64,000 nucleotides of DNA, taken from NCBI GenBank assembly GCA_036267155.1, contig DATAWP010000022.1, positions 49,887 to 113,886 of the forward strand. The letters are read 5' to 3'. The number at the start of each line of letters is the position of its first letter. The first letter of the stretch is position 1. The stretch is from PALSA-1353 sp036267155 (GTDB lineage: Bacteria > Planctomycetota > Phycisphaerae > Tepidisphaerales > Tepidisphaeraceae). A program made the position numbers and the translations under genes. This document shows positions 16,848-25,635 of this stretch, one piece after another. Under the pieces are notes generated by a model. That model worked only from the letters and a program-made list of their open reading frames with translations, was not told the origin of the DNA and ran no database searches.

Positions 16848-18887
16848 CTACGGTCGGGTCGTGGTGCCGTCTTGAAGCAATAGGACCTTCAGTTTCGAGG
16901 CGGTGGCGCGTTCCCGAGGATCCTTGCCAAAATCGAGGGGAATACGAAACGCGCTGTCGAGTGCTTCGGCCGTTAATTCCGAGGCCCGAAAATCCTCGAC
17001 GCGAATTCTCGCGTTCGCTAATTCTTTTTCGATCTTTGCCGGAGACTTTAGCAAGCCGCGATAGCGGTCCGGTAGGGCTCCGCATGCCAGGACTGACAAA
17101 GTCAAGGTGAAGTCGTCCCCCTGCATCGTGGCAGATTTGATCGCAAACGGTGCGTCAGCGGAGGAAACTTCTATTCGCCAATTTGAATGAGGGCACTGCA
17201 CCGTGAAGCATTTGGCAACATTGTCGTAGCTGGAGTATTTAGCGTTCGCAATCATGGTTTCGATAAGCTGACCCAACGCAATCGAAATCTGGTCCTCATA
17301 ACCGTCTAGATCGATTCCGCACTGAAAATGGAAAAGTCCATCCGGCCCCTCATCAAACTCCACGTTCGGGAAACCAATCTGTGCCCGCTTTATAGAACCC
17401 GGGTGGTCGTGGTCGATCATCAAAAATAGGCCGTCGGTGCAATAGGCGCGACAATCGCCGGTTGGCGTTTGTTCGAGAACCGCTGCGCGATCTCCATCGC
17501 GAATTACAATATCCTGCGCTGGGGGTGGGTATCCTGCACTTGCCCCAGAACCAAACTGCATAGACAGCTTCACGCAAAACTGGTCGGCCGCGCTTGTCGG
17601 GGCCGTTGACAGTTCCAGTCGTCCCTTCGTCACCAGCGCCTTCAGGGAAGCCAAAGCCGCCTTGGATGCCACATCATCTGCTGGCCGAGTAGCCGGCTCA
17701 TTGCCCTGTGACTTAACCGTCACGGTACGGACTTGGTTCCCACTCTGGAATTTGAAGGAGAGCGCATGACCGCGGGCGCCATCGACGTCGTATGACTGCA
17801 GCAGTTCCCTGAGGTCAATTAGATCCCAATTGCTCGCTGTGTTGCCGTTCATGCCCAAGAGGATGTCCCCATCACGTACGCCGGCGCGATAGAGCGCGCC
17901 GTACTCGTCCAGATCGGAAAACACGACCATCGATTTCTTCCAAAGAACCACAGGGCCGTCGACCTGAAATTCGTCGCGACGGCTGAATCCGCGCCCGGGT
18001 TTCATATAAAAAATGAAATGCGGAAAATCAAACGTCACCATATGGCGTGAAAGAAACGGCAGCCCAAATGAAGCCGTTTTGGACTTTGTCTCGCTGATGA
18101 TTAGATCATGATAGTGCCATCCGAGAACCACCAAATCGCTCGAGCAACGCATGCTGCGCGAATCCGTTTCGCCGATAAGCGTTCGGATCGATCCAGGCAC
18201 CGTTTTTGCGTGCAGGGAGGCAACCATCTTGTCAAACCCGTCCGTCGGCATGAGGATTTCACGCGAACCCCCCGTGTCCAGCAGAAACGGGAATTCCCCA
18301 TTGCTAAGCCGGACGATAATCTCAGGAACTCCGGCCATAGCTTCAAAGCCCATCGCTCTGCCCCATTCACGGTGGGCGTCAAAATCGGGCTTAAGGAATC
18401 GCAGCCGCTTCGCGTCGAAGTCAATCTGCACGACAAACTTTTTCATCGCGCTAACGCCGAGCACTCCGAAGATGGGCTTTCCGAAATACTCGCTAAGTTG
18501 TGATAGGTCTACTTTCGCAACAAACGACAGATTTCGCAGATTGATCGGACCAATCTGCAAATTCGGTGGCTGATAGAGTTCTAGCGATTCTGTTCCGCCC
18601 TCCCAACTCATCTGGTGACTTCTCCGCAGATCCTGAAGGTTCGGAAACTCGGACGCGTCCAAGGAGGGTATGGTGCTGCCGGTGTCGAGAATGAAGTATC
18701 CTGAATTCCCCTGCCAGATCGCCGGAATTAAAATCGGGTGATTTGAACCCTCGATCTTGAATTCGGCGACGACCGACTGATCAGTCGGCTTGGTTGTTGA
18801 TGCCCGAGACCACACAACTACTGAAGCCAAACAGGCTGCGATAGCAAAAACTAGCGGTGATGTTTTTGCGTATCCCATTCCAGGCAT
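16848..18887 (-). CDS. Exported double aspartyl-protease-like protein with PDZ domain
   Basis: A 679-residue protein with an N-terminal signal or anchor (about residues 9-27). Two retropepsin-like units are visible, with active-site-type motifs 'FILDTGST' (Asp68) and 'FLLDTGGS' (Asp204); both aspartates may be in one chain, acting as a pseudo-dimer. A PDZ domain follows (about residues 315-395, 'GALYRAGVRDGDILLGMNGN'). The C-terminal 270 residues after 'NEPATRPADD' are not recognised. Retropepsin-plus-PDZ proteins are known in bacteria but poorly studied. Protease activity is inferred from the motifs. It stands alone on the minus strand, downstream of rodA. Confidence 0.8.
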   Translation of the reverse strand: MPGMGYAKTSPLVFAIAACLASVVVWSRASTTKPTDQSVVAEFKIEGSNHPILIPAIWQGNSGYFILDTGSTIPSLDASEFPNLQDLRRSHQMSWEGGTESLELYQPPNLQIGPINLRNLSFVAKVDLSQLSEYFGKPIFGVLGVSAMKKFVVQIDFDAKRLRFLKPDFDAHREWGRAMGFEAMAGVPEIIVRLSNGEFPFLLDTGGSREILMPTDGFDKMVASLHAKTVPGSIRTLIGETDSRSMRCSSDLVVLGWHYHDLIISETKSKTASFGLPFLSRHMVTFDFPHFIFYMKPGRGFSRRDEFQVDGPVVLWKKSMVVFSDLDEYGALYRAGVRDGDILLGMNGNTASNWDLIDLRELLQSYDVDGARGHALSFKFQSGNQVRTVTVKSQGNEPATRPADDVASKAALASLKALVTKGRLELSTAPTSAADQFCVKLSMQFGSGASAGYPPPAQDIVIRDGDRAAVLEQTPTGDCRAYCTDGLFLMIDHDHPGSIKRAQIGFPNVEFDEGPDGLFHFQCGIDLDGYEDQISIALGQLIETMIANAKYSSYDNVAKCFTVQCPHSNWRIEVSSADAPFAIKSATMQGDDFTLTLSVLACGALPDRYRGLLKSPAKIEKELANARIRVEDFRASELTAEALDSAFRIPLDFGKDPRERATASKLKVLLLQDGTTTRP

Positions 18888-18943
18888 TGTACTTGATCAC
18901 TGCTTCTGTAGCTCCCGCCTACAAAGGGTACCCAAAGCATTAT

Positions 18944-20125
18944 TCAATCGTATTCAAACGAATTCCGCGCAATGACTAGCGGCCGATTTTGCCCGATATT
19001 CAGCAGGAATCCGGCCGCGATGTAGCTGGCGACGAGACTGCTGCCGCCGTAGCTGACGAAGGGGAGCGTCACGCCGGTCACGGGGAAGAGGCGCATGACC
19101 ACGCTGAGGTTCAGGATCGCCTGGGCGGCCAGCAGCGCAACGATGCCGATGGCAACAAGGCGGCCGAAGGGCTCGCGAGTGGCGGAGGCGATCTCGATGC
19201 CGGCGATGAACAGGACGATGTAGGCCATCAGCACGGCGATGGAGCCGACCAGGCCGAACTGCTCGCCGATGATGGCGAAGATCATGTCGTTGCGGGCCTC
19301 GGGAACGTGCTCGCCGACGGGGATTTCGCCGGCGCCTTTGCCGGTGGGGCCGCCCGAGCCCATCGCCGTCAGGGCGCGCAGTTGCTGGAATCCGGACTGG
19401 CGGAGGGTTTTGGGATCGCGGCTGAGCAGGCCGGCGACGCGGGCACGCTGGTATGTTTGAATGATCGACGGCAGGTGCGAGAAGATCGGCACGTTTTCAT
19501 CGCCGCTGAACCACAGCAGCGGGATCAGCACCATCGCCAGACCGACGATTGCCAGGAGATGTTTCACCTTTGCGCCGGCGACGAAGAGAAGCGTGAAGAG
19601 GGTCGGAATGAACAGGGCCGCAACGCCGAGGTCGGGTTGTTTAAGGATGAGGATAGCCGGCACCAGCGTGAGCAGAAACGGCGGGAGCAGGCCGCTCATC
19701 GTTCGGTAATTATCGCGATAGCGCAGGTATCGCGCCAGCACGAGGATGAAGGATATCTTCATCAGCTCCGACGGTTCGAAGCTCACGCCGCCGGGGAACG
19801 TGATCCAGCAGCAAGCGCCGTTGATGGAGTGAACGCCGGGGATGGAATGTCCATGCTCCTCGGCAAATCCGCCGAGGAGGGTATATCCAATGAGGATCAG
19901 GCTCAGGAAATAGAGGGGCCAGGCGTATCGGCCGAGATGCAGATAGTTGACGGTCTGAAGAGCTGCCATCACGGCGACCGCGACGGCGAGGAAGACCAGT
20001 TGTTTCGGGCCGTCGTCCGACGGACCGATCCAGATGCTCATCACGCCCAGGACGGACAGGACGGCGACGGCCGCCAATATCGGCCAGTTGGTCGCGATGG
20101 CGAGCTGTTGCCAGATGCGGTTCAT
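18944..20125 (-). CDS. rodA: Rod-shape SEDS glycosyltransferase RodA
   Basis: A polytopic protein of 393 residues with about ten membrane helices and SEDS-family signatures: 'LKQPDLGVAALFIPT', 'VPEARNDMIFAIIGEQFGLVG' and 'LPFVSYGGSSL'. SEDS proteins polymerise lipid II into peptidoglycan glycan strands and work with a class B penicillin-binding protein, here the PBP2 encoded upstream. The cluster order mreB-mreC-mreD-mrdA-x-rodA supports RodA over FtsW. Start ATG 20125 is chosen because the in-frame extension upstream is encoded by an inverted repeat and gives a non-helical tail. It is the last gene of the cluster. Confidence 0.93.
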   Translation of the reverse strand: MNRIWQQLAIATNWPILAAVAVLSVLGVMSIWIGPSDDGPKQLVFLAVAVAVMAALQTVNYLHLGRYAWPLYFLSLILIGYTLLGGFAEEHGHSIPGVHSINGACCWITFPGGVSFEPSELMKISFILVLARYLRYRDNYRTMSGLLPPFLLTLVPAILILKQPDLGVAALFIPTLFTLLFVAGAKVKHLLAIVGLAMVLIPLLWFSGDENVPIFSHLPSIIQTYQRARVAGLLSRDPKTLRQSGFQQLRALTAMGSGGPTGKGAGEIPVGEHVPEARNDMIFAIIGEQFGLVGSIAVLMAYIVLFIAGIEIASATREPFGRLVAIGIVALLAAQAILNLSVVMRLFPVTGVTLPFVSYGGSSLVASYIAAGFLLNIGQNRPLVIARNSFEYD

Positions 20126-20132
20126 GAGTGGT

Positions 20133-20172
20133 GAGTGGTTAGTGGTTGGTGGCTTGCATTTACTAACCACTC
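20133..20172. repeat. Intergenic inverted repeat upstream of rodA
   Basis: An 11-bp perfect inverted repeat (20133-20143 with 20162-20172, GAGTGGTTAGT) encloses an 18-base loop and is flanked by further degenerate GTGGTTAGT units. It fills the gap between the upstream membrane-protein gene and rodA. It may be a dispersed intergenic repeat or a transcript-processing hairpin within the operon. Confidence 0.7.
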
Positions 20173-20196
20173 ATCACTAACCACCGACTACTTTCT

Positions 20197-21021
20197 TCAT
20201 TCAAACGCCCTGGCCGCGATGGCGGCCTTGGGTTTGCCAAGGGGATGGATCAGCCAGAGCACTTCGCCGGTCTGGGGCCTGGGAAACCGGTTGGGAAGAT
20301 AGACCGTCACGATGGTTGTATTCCGTCCCAGGGCCGACACGCAGCGAACGGTGTGCGACAGCGGGGCAAGAGCTGAATAGCGGGTTTCGACCACGCTGAA
20401 GAGTGCGGCATCACCATCGCGCCAAATGCGCAACAAACGCCGGCGAACCAGCAGCGCCGCGATCGCGGTAATCAGGGCGGCGAGAATGATGACCGCGCCG
20501 GCGATGAGGCGGCGACCCAGCGGATCCGTTTCCTGGCGATCGGTCCAATTACTCGGATCGTTCGGATCGACGTGCAACTGAATGAATGTCCCCGGCCTGA
20601 TCGGACCGGCTTGCGTGGCGAGGGCGCCATGAACCGTCGTGGATTGGCCCTGCAAATCGAACTCCAGCGTGAAATCCGATCCCACGGGGGCCATCGCGTG
20701 GCTGTCGCCATTGGCTTCGACGATTCTGGCGGTAACGACGGTTCCGGTTGCGATCAGTCTCTGCTCGTCGCGCGAAGCGCTGACCTGCTGGATGAGGAAC
20801 CATCCCCCAATGCCCACGAGCACGAGGGTGGCGAGCATCCAGAATCGGAAAATCGGCTCGGCCCAGCTTCGTCGCGCCGCGGCGGACGTGACGGGCCGGG
20901 GAGGCGGCGGAGGCGCGGGCGGAGCGGTCACGGCGGCGGCGGGCGCGGGCGCCGAACCGCCGGCGTAGGAAATCGTGGGCGGACGACGCGATGGATCGCG
21001 TTTTTGCGGGGGCTGGGTCAA
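20197..21021 (-). CDS. DUF3592-like two-helix membrane protein
   Basis: A 274-residue protein. Residues 1-50 are Pro/Ala-rich and probably cytoplasmic; membrane helices are seen at about 57-78 ('MLATLVLVGIGGWFLIQQV') and 170-192 ('LIAGAVIILAALITAIAALLV'). Between them is a beta-rich exported domain ('GTVVTARIVEANGD ... VHVDPNDPSNW'-type spacing) that resembles DUF3592 proteins. The start is TTG 21021 with a GAGGAG site four bases upstream, eight bases after the mrdA stop, so it belongs to the rod-shape operon. Its role there is unknown; DUF3592 proteins are usually uncharacterised. Confidence 0.7.
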   Translation of the reverse strand: MTQPPQKRDPSRRPPTISYAGGSAPAPAAAVTAPPAPPPPPRPVTSAAARRSWAEPIFRFWMLATLVLVGIGGWFLIQQVSASRDEQRLIATGTVVTARIVEANGDSHAMAPVGSDFTLEFDLQGQSTTVHGALATQAGPIRPGTFIQLHVDPNDPSNWTDRQETDPLGRRLIAGAVIILAALITAIAALLVRRRLLRIWRDGDAALFSVVETRYSALAPLSHTVRCVSALGRNTTIVTVYLPNRFPRPQTGEVLWLIHPLGKPKAAIAARAFE

Positions 21022-21028
21022 CGGCTCC

Positions 21029-23434
21029 TCATTTGACCGCCCGAAGGTAACCGTGCTTCACACAGTCCACAAGCAGGTCGTGAGCGATGGCCCCCGCGAC
21101 GCGGCCGCCGGCTTCGCCGTATTCCACGAATACGCAAAATGCGATCTGCGGATGATCCGCCGGCGCGTAGCCGATGAACCAGCCGTGAGCCAGGTGCTTT
21201 TCCGGATGCGGATCGGAATCGGGAACCGGTGGACGAAGATACCACCCTTCGGTGCCGGGGTCGCCGAAGTGGACCTGGTGGTAGCCGGCGAATTTTCCGT
21301 TGGCGTCGCGCTCGACCAGAGTCATGAGTTGCTGGGTCTGTGCCGAACCGGTTTTTCCGGCAATTTCGATATGCTGCAAGGGGTCCTGATCCAGCGGCGG
21401 TTCGTCGGGTGCGAGATCGGTGATCTGCGGAAGAATCTGGTTGCCGGTGCCGCTGGGGGTGCAGACTTCGCGCATCCCCTTCTGCACCGCCTGCAGCGCA
21501 TCGGGCGAGAGATGCAGATCGACTTCATCCGGCCCGGGCGCAACCGATGGCCGCGTCGTGAACCGGCCGAAGTCATCGTTCCCAACCAATCGAGGGCGCA
21601 TCCAAATTCCGTTTCGCGCGATGGAGGCGGCGACGTTGGCCATCTGGATGGGCGTGGCCTGGATATCCGCTTCGCCGATGCCGGCCGACCAAGTCTGCGT
21701 CTGGGCGAAGATTCTGTTCGCACCGCTCGGGCGATAAATCAGGCCGGGGTTCTCTTCGATTCCGATTCCGGTGGGCCGGCCCAGCCCGAATCGGTCAAAC
21801 CATTTCGAAAGTCTCTCCATTCCCATTCGCAGCGCGATCGTTTCGAAGACGACGTTACAACTGTCCTTCAATCCGTCGGAAATGGTAAGCATGTCATCCG
21901 GGCCGATGCCGAGATCCCCGGCGGCGCGGTGGCTGATGGGCAGGCCGTGCGCCTGGCAGGCGGCCCAAATCCAGCAATGCCCGTAGGGCTGCGGCCGACC
22001 ACCAATCATCAACTCGCCCCTGCATTGGATTTTGTCCTGCGAGGTCATGACGCCGTCGGTGATCGCACCGCTTCCGACGATCGGTTTGACCGTGGAGCCG
22101 GGCACGACATCCATCTCCGTGGCGCGATCCAGCAGCGGCTCGTTTAACTCGTCGCCGGCCAGTTCGGCAAAGTGGGACTGGAGGTCGTTCAAATCGAATC
22201 CGGGATTGGAAACCAGCGCCAACACCTCGCCGGTATCCACCTTGATGACCACCGCCGCGCCATGCTGGTTGTAGCGGGTCTCCACCTCGCCAGTGTCCTG
22301 GTCCCGATGAACGCGGGTTTTGACAAATTCGTTCTCGATGTCCTGTTGAAGAAGGATGTCGATGCAGAGCGTGACGTTTCTGCCGGGAACGGCGTCGATC
22401 TGATCGACGACATCGCCGGTTCCCGCGACGCTGTCGATTTTGCCGCGAGTGCCGCGAAGGGTGTTCTCGCACAACGCCTCGATACCGGCGCGTCCAGCCT
22501 GATCGTTCGGCCAATATTTCCGCAACTCCTGAAATGCGGGCAGGCCATATCGTGCGAGCAATTCTGGTTTCCAAAACCGGCTGGCCTGGTCCGACCAGTA
22601 TTGTTGCAATTGCGCGTCGGAAAGCCCCACGCCGAAATTAACTTCATCCGGCCGGACGGCGCCGAGGTAGCCCAGAACGTTGCAGCCAACCCGGCCAAAG
22701 CGGTATTCGCGGTATTTGCTGGGGACGAGGCTGAGGCAGAAGAATCGATCCTGCTCGCGGGCGAGGCGGGCCTGAACTTCCGATGAAATGTTGTGCAGGA
22801 TCATGTGTGGCGAGGTTTCCTCGCCCACCTCGACTTCGAACTTATCGATGGCCGACTCGTCCGGTGCACTGTCGAGCAGAAAGTGACGATACCAACTCGA
22901 GGAATTTTCGCGTTCGGATCGGGCGTTGGCGTAATTGCGCCACCAGATGTATCGCTTTCGCATCTCCACGCGCTGAACGATGTCGCGGCGGAGTTCGTCG
23001 ATCTGATCGGGAGTTTCATTGCCGACCACCGCCAGTTCTTTCCACATTGCGGCGATGTCGCCGCGGATGCGGTCGGATTCGTCCTTCACAAGCCCATCCG
23101 CCGAGTGCGAAGCCTTCCGGAACTGACTGCCGAGGCTAATTTTCAGGTTTTCCTTTGCGCGGTCCTCGACCCATTGGGGGTCGGGCTCTTCGGTGATGGC
23201 GCGATAATCGACGCAGGCATCGACGCACGGGGCGTCATCGACGAGCGGAACGCCGTTGCGGTCGAAGATCGTGCCGCGCGTGGTTTCGATGAACTCGGCG
23301 CGCTTCATGATCTCCGTCGCCTGCTTGCGCCAAAGGTCGTGCTGGAAAAGTTGAATCTGCGCCGCGCGAATCCCAAGCGCGCCGCAAGCCACGAGCAGGA
23401 TGAACAGTAAAATCTTAAGACGCCGCTCGAACAT
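21029..23434 (-). CDS. mrdA: Penicillin-binding protein 2 (class B transpeptidase)
   Basis: An 801-residue protein with one N-terminal membrane anchor (about residues 7-25), a long pedestal domain and a transpeptidase domain. The three penicillin-binding motifs are present: SxxK at Ser447-Thr-Val-Lys450, SxN at Ser525-Cys-Asn527, and KTG at Lys694-Thr-Gly696. It cross-links peptidoglycan for cell elongation together with RodA. It is longer than the usual PBP2 (about 630 residues); most of the extra length is in the pedestal (residues 80-300), which has several charged helical inserts. ATG 23434. A toxin-antitoxin pair on the other strand separates it from mreD. Confidence 0.94.
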   Translation of the reverse strand: MFERRLKILLFILLVACGALGIRAAQIQLFQHDLWRKQATEIMKRAEFIETTRGTIFDRNGVPLVDDAPCVDACVDYRAITEEPDPQWVEDRAKENLKISLGSQFRKASHSADGLVKDESDRIRGDIAAMWKELAVVGNETPDQIDELRRDIVQRVEMRKRYIWWRNYANARSERENSSSWYRHFLLDSAPDESAIDKFEVEVGEETSPHMILHNISSEVQARLAREQDRFFCLSLVPSKYREYRFGRVGCNVLGYLGAVRPDEVNFGVGLSDAQLQQYWSDQASRFWKPELLARYGLPAFQELRKYWPNDQAGRAGIEALCENTLRGTRGKIDSVAGTGDVVDQIDAVPGRNVTLCIDILLQQDIENEFVKTRVHRDQDTGEVETRYNQHGAAVVIKVDTGEVLALVSNPGFDLNDLQSHFAELAGDELNEPLLDRATEMDVVPGSTVKPIVGSGAITDGVMTSQDKIQCRGELMIGGRPQPYGHCWIWAACQAHGLPISHRAAGDLGIGPDDMLTISDGLKDSCNVVFETIALRMGMERLSKWFDRFGLGRPTGIGIEENPGLIYRPSGANRIFAQTQTWSAGIGEADIQATPIQMANVAASIARNGIWMRPRLVGNDDFGRFTTRPSVAPGPDEVDLHLSPDALQAVQKGMREVCTPSGTGNQILPQITDLAPDEPPLDQDPLQHIEIAGKTGSAQTQQLMTLVERDANGKFAGYHQVHFGDPGTEGWYLRPPVPDSDPHPEKHLAHGWFIGYAPADHPQIAFCVFVEYGEAGGRVAGAIAHDLLVDCVKHGYLRAVK

Positions 23435-23577
23435 GTCCCATCCTTGGGATGTCCCCGGTTAACTGGCTACATTCTGCGCCGGGCGGATTGAAAGTGAAAG
23501 GCGCGGCCGAACACCAAATGGCGAAAACCGCCAGGAAATGTTTGGTTTGAACCGTTTGACGTGATAAAATCCTGGGC

Positions 23578-23808
23578 ATGGTTCAATTCACTGGTCACTT
23601 CGACGGAAAAGTCATCAAGCCTGACGAACGAGTCGAAATCCCGATTAACACGCCGCTACGCGTTACCATCGAACCGACGGTCAAGCAAGAAACGCCGGAG
23701 GTCGAATGGAATCGTCTGCTTGAGCTGGCCGAGGATTGCGCCATTGAAGGTCCCGAAGATCTTGCTCTGCTGCACAATCACTATGCTCACGGAAAGCCCA
23801 TCGAATGA
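23578..23808 (+). CDS. Antitoxin of a PIN-toxin pair (AF2212/DUF104-like)
   Basis: A 76-residue protein opening with a beta-strand pattern 'FTGHFDGKVIKPDERVEI' close to the AF2212-like (PF01954) antitoxin N-terminus, followed by a helical, acidic C-terminus that would wrap the toxin. Its TGA overlaps the ATG of the PIN gene by four bases (ATGA), the usual coupling in type II toxin-antitoxin operons. It is divergent from mrdA. Family assignment rests on the N-terminal pattern and the partner gene. Confidence 0.8.
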   Translation: MVQFTGHFDGKVIKPDERVEIPINTPLRVTIEPTVKQETPEVEWNRLLELAEDCAIEGPEDLALLHNHYAHGKPIE

Positions 23809-24212
23809 CGGTCCAGTTCGTCGACACCTACTATCTGCTTGCGCTGGTGAACTCACGAGACAAGGACCATGAAAAGGCAATGCGCCACAGTCAAGGCCGT
23901 GTTGGCGGATTATTGACAACCACCTGGGTACTCGTGGAATTTGCCGATGCGCTATGCACGGTTGATTCTCGCGCCCGCGTCGCTCGGTTCATCAGGGGAT
24001 TTCTGAGCCAATCCTTCGTCGAAGTGACGCTGCCCAGCGAAGCACAGTTTCACCTCGGGCTGAGTATATACGAGAATCGCCACGACAAAGACTGGTCGCT
24101 AACAGACTGTTTGTCGTTTCTGGTGATGCAACAGCGAGGCATCATGGATGCATTGACCGCGGATCATCACTTCGAGCAGGCAGGGTTTCGGGCATTGATG
24201 CGAGAAGAATGA
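23805..24212 (+). CDS. PIN-domain ribonuclease toxin (VapC-like)
   Basis: A 135-residue PIN domain. The four acidic metal-binding residues of VapC-type RNases are in place: Asp7 ('VDTYYLL'), Glu45 ('VLVEFADAL'), Asp101 ('SLTDCLSF') and Asp120 ('ALTADHHF'). It is expected to cleave RNA when released from its antitoxin. The gene is translationally coupled to the antitoxin and converges on mreD, whose stop lies 45 bases away. It is inside the rod-shape cluster but on the opposite strand. Confidence 0.88.
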   Translation: MTVQFVDTYYLLALVNSRDKDHEKAMRHSQGRVGGLLTTTWVLVEFADALCTVDSRARVARFIRGFLSQSFVEVTLPSEAQFHLGLSIYENRHDKDWSLTDCLSFLVMQQRGIMDALTADHHFEQAGFRALMREE

Positions 24213-24256
24213 TTTAAGGCATTGGCGCCATGATTCGGTCCCGGAATATCCAGTTG

Positions 24257-24745
24257 CTAATTGCGCAGATTCCGCTGGAACCGAAACACTCGATTCATCC
24301 GCTGCAGGGGGCCGATCACGAACGGGGCCAGGACCGCGGAATAAATGGCCGTGAAAAACAGCGGCATCGCATGGATCCCCGGCGGGCGAACCCAGCCGTG
24401 AATCGCCAGGATAATCGCGGTCAGAATCCCGCCGATCAGCGCCACGGTGAAATGCGTCAGCGGGTGCCGGCGATGAACGGCCTGCTGAATGGCCGTGATG
24501 AACAGCGCCACCAAGCCGTAGCTGAAGGCGAATAGCCCCATCGTCCCGCCGGAGGCAAGGTCCTGCATCACGCCGAGGATGAAGCACCCCAGCAGGGCCG
24601 CGTCGCGCGGCGCGTTCAGGGCGATGAAGACGACCGCGAGCAGCACGAGATTCGGCTCGGCGGTTTTCCACTGCATTGCGTGCGCGACTCCCGCCTGCAA
24701 ACCCAGGGTGACGTAGGCGAGGATGAAATAGCTGAGCCATCGCAT
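24257..24745 (-). CDS. mreD: Rod-shape-determining protein MreD
   Basis: A 162-residue integral membrane protein with five or six hydrophobic helices ('LVLLAVVFIALNA', 'GLFAFSYGLVALFITAIQ', 'ALIGGILTAIILAIHGW'), the size and character of MreD, which links the MreB filament to the periplasmic wall-synthesis machinery. It begins 13 bases after the mreC stop. MreD sequences diverge strongly, so the call depends on topology plus position between mreC and mrdA. Confidence 0.85.
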   Translation of the reverse strand: MRWLSYFILAYVTLGLQAGVAHAMQWKTAEPNLVLLAVVFIALNAPRDAALLGCFILGVMQDLASGGTMGLFAFSYGLVALFITAIQQAVHRRHPLTHFTVALIGGILTAIILAIHGWVRPPGIHAMPLFFTAIYSAVLAPFVIGPLQRMNRVFRFQRNLRN

Positions 24746-24758
24746 GTTCGGGGGATTT

Positions 24759-25604
24759 TCATTGCCGGCGGGTCATCACCCACACATCGTTCAGGTGCAT
24801 GATATCTGGTTCCTGCGCCAGGCGGATCTCGGCAAAGAGCGTTTGCCTGGGCAGCGGTGAAATCGACGCGATCCGGCCGACGCGCACGCCGTGAAGCTGC
24901 GGCCAGCGGTTATCCGACAGAACGACCCAATCCCCGGCATGTACGCTGTCGCCCAATTGTTGAAAGGAGAGATTGTCGATGACCATGTTCCCATCCCCCT
25001 CGCCACGAACGATCGGCAAAAGATTCTTGTTCTCCACAGCGCCACTGCCAGGCGACACGCTGAAGAAATGGCCCGTCACGGCGAATCCCATGTTGGTGAC
25101 CAGCACGGCGTGCGCGGCCAAGGCGCCGACGCGGTCGATCTGGCCGACCAGATCGATCACCGTTCCGGATGACAGCACGGGCTCATCGACGCGGACGGCG
25201 CTCAGGCCCGAGCCGGTGATGGTGAGGCCCTCGCGGTTGTCGCTATCGGTTCCCGCGACTTCGAATCGTTCGCAGAGGCTTTCAAAACCGCCGAGTCGTT
25301 CGCGCTCGTCGGCGCGCTGGGCGAGCCGCTCGATCTCCGCGGACATGATCTGCACCTGCTGCTTCAGAACCAAGTTCTCTTGCTCGATGGCTTGCGCGGG
25401 CCGGGTGTCTTCTTCGGCGGCCTCGCGTACAAAATGGCCGCGGATGGCGTTGGCGATTCGGTACGACGGCCGCGATATGGGGATCAGCAGCGCTTCGAAC
25501 GGCGTGCGCCCCAGATCGGTGACGCGCTGCGGCAGGATGAAGGCGCTGACAAAGCTCAGCACCATCAGGGCGAAAAAAGTCTGGCTGAATCGAAGGGCGG
25601 ACAC
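24759..25604 (-). CDS. mreC: Rod-shape-determining protein MreC
   Basis: A 281-residue bitopic protein: membrane anchor at residues about 8-26, a coiled-coil stretch ('AIEQENLVLKQQVQIMSAEIERLAQ', about residues 72-100, shown here only as its pattern of heptads), then the two-barrel periplasmic domain ('GTVIDLVGQIDRVGALAAH', 'GDWVVLSDNRWPQLHGVRVG'). MreC bridges MreB to PBP2 and RodA. It follows mreB by 31 bases on the same strand. Confidence 0.92.
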   Translation of the reverse strand: MSALRFSQTFFALMVLSFVSAFILPQRVTDLGRTPFEALLIPISRPSYRIANAIRGHFVREAAEEDTRPAQAIEQENLVLKQQVQIMSAEIERLAQRADERERLGGFESLCERFEVAGTDSDNREGLTITGSGLSAVRVDEPVLSSGTVIDLVGQIDRVGALAAHAVLVTNMGFAVTGHFFSVSPGSGAVENKNLLPIVRGEGDGNMVIDNLSFQQLGDSVHAGDWVVLSDNRWPQLHGVRVGRIASISPLPRQTLFAEIRLAQEPDIMHLNDVWVMTRRQ

Positions 25605-25635
25605 GGCGGTTTCCGGTGGATTAAATCAGACTCGC

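Noticed and set aside
18989..20134. A 381-codon plus-strand frame opposite rodA
   Set aside because: Charged low-complexity sequence (repeated Asp/Gly/Glu/Gln) typical of the reverse complement of a membrane-protein gene.
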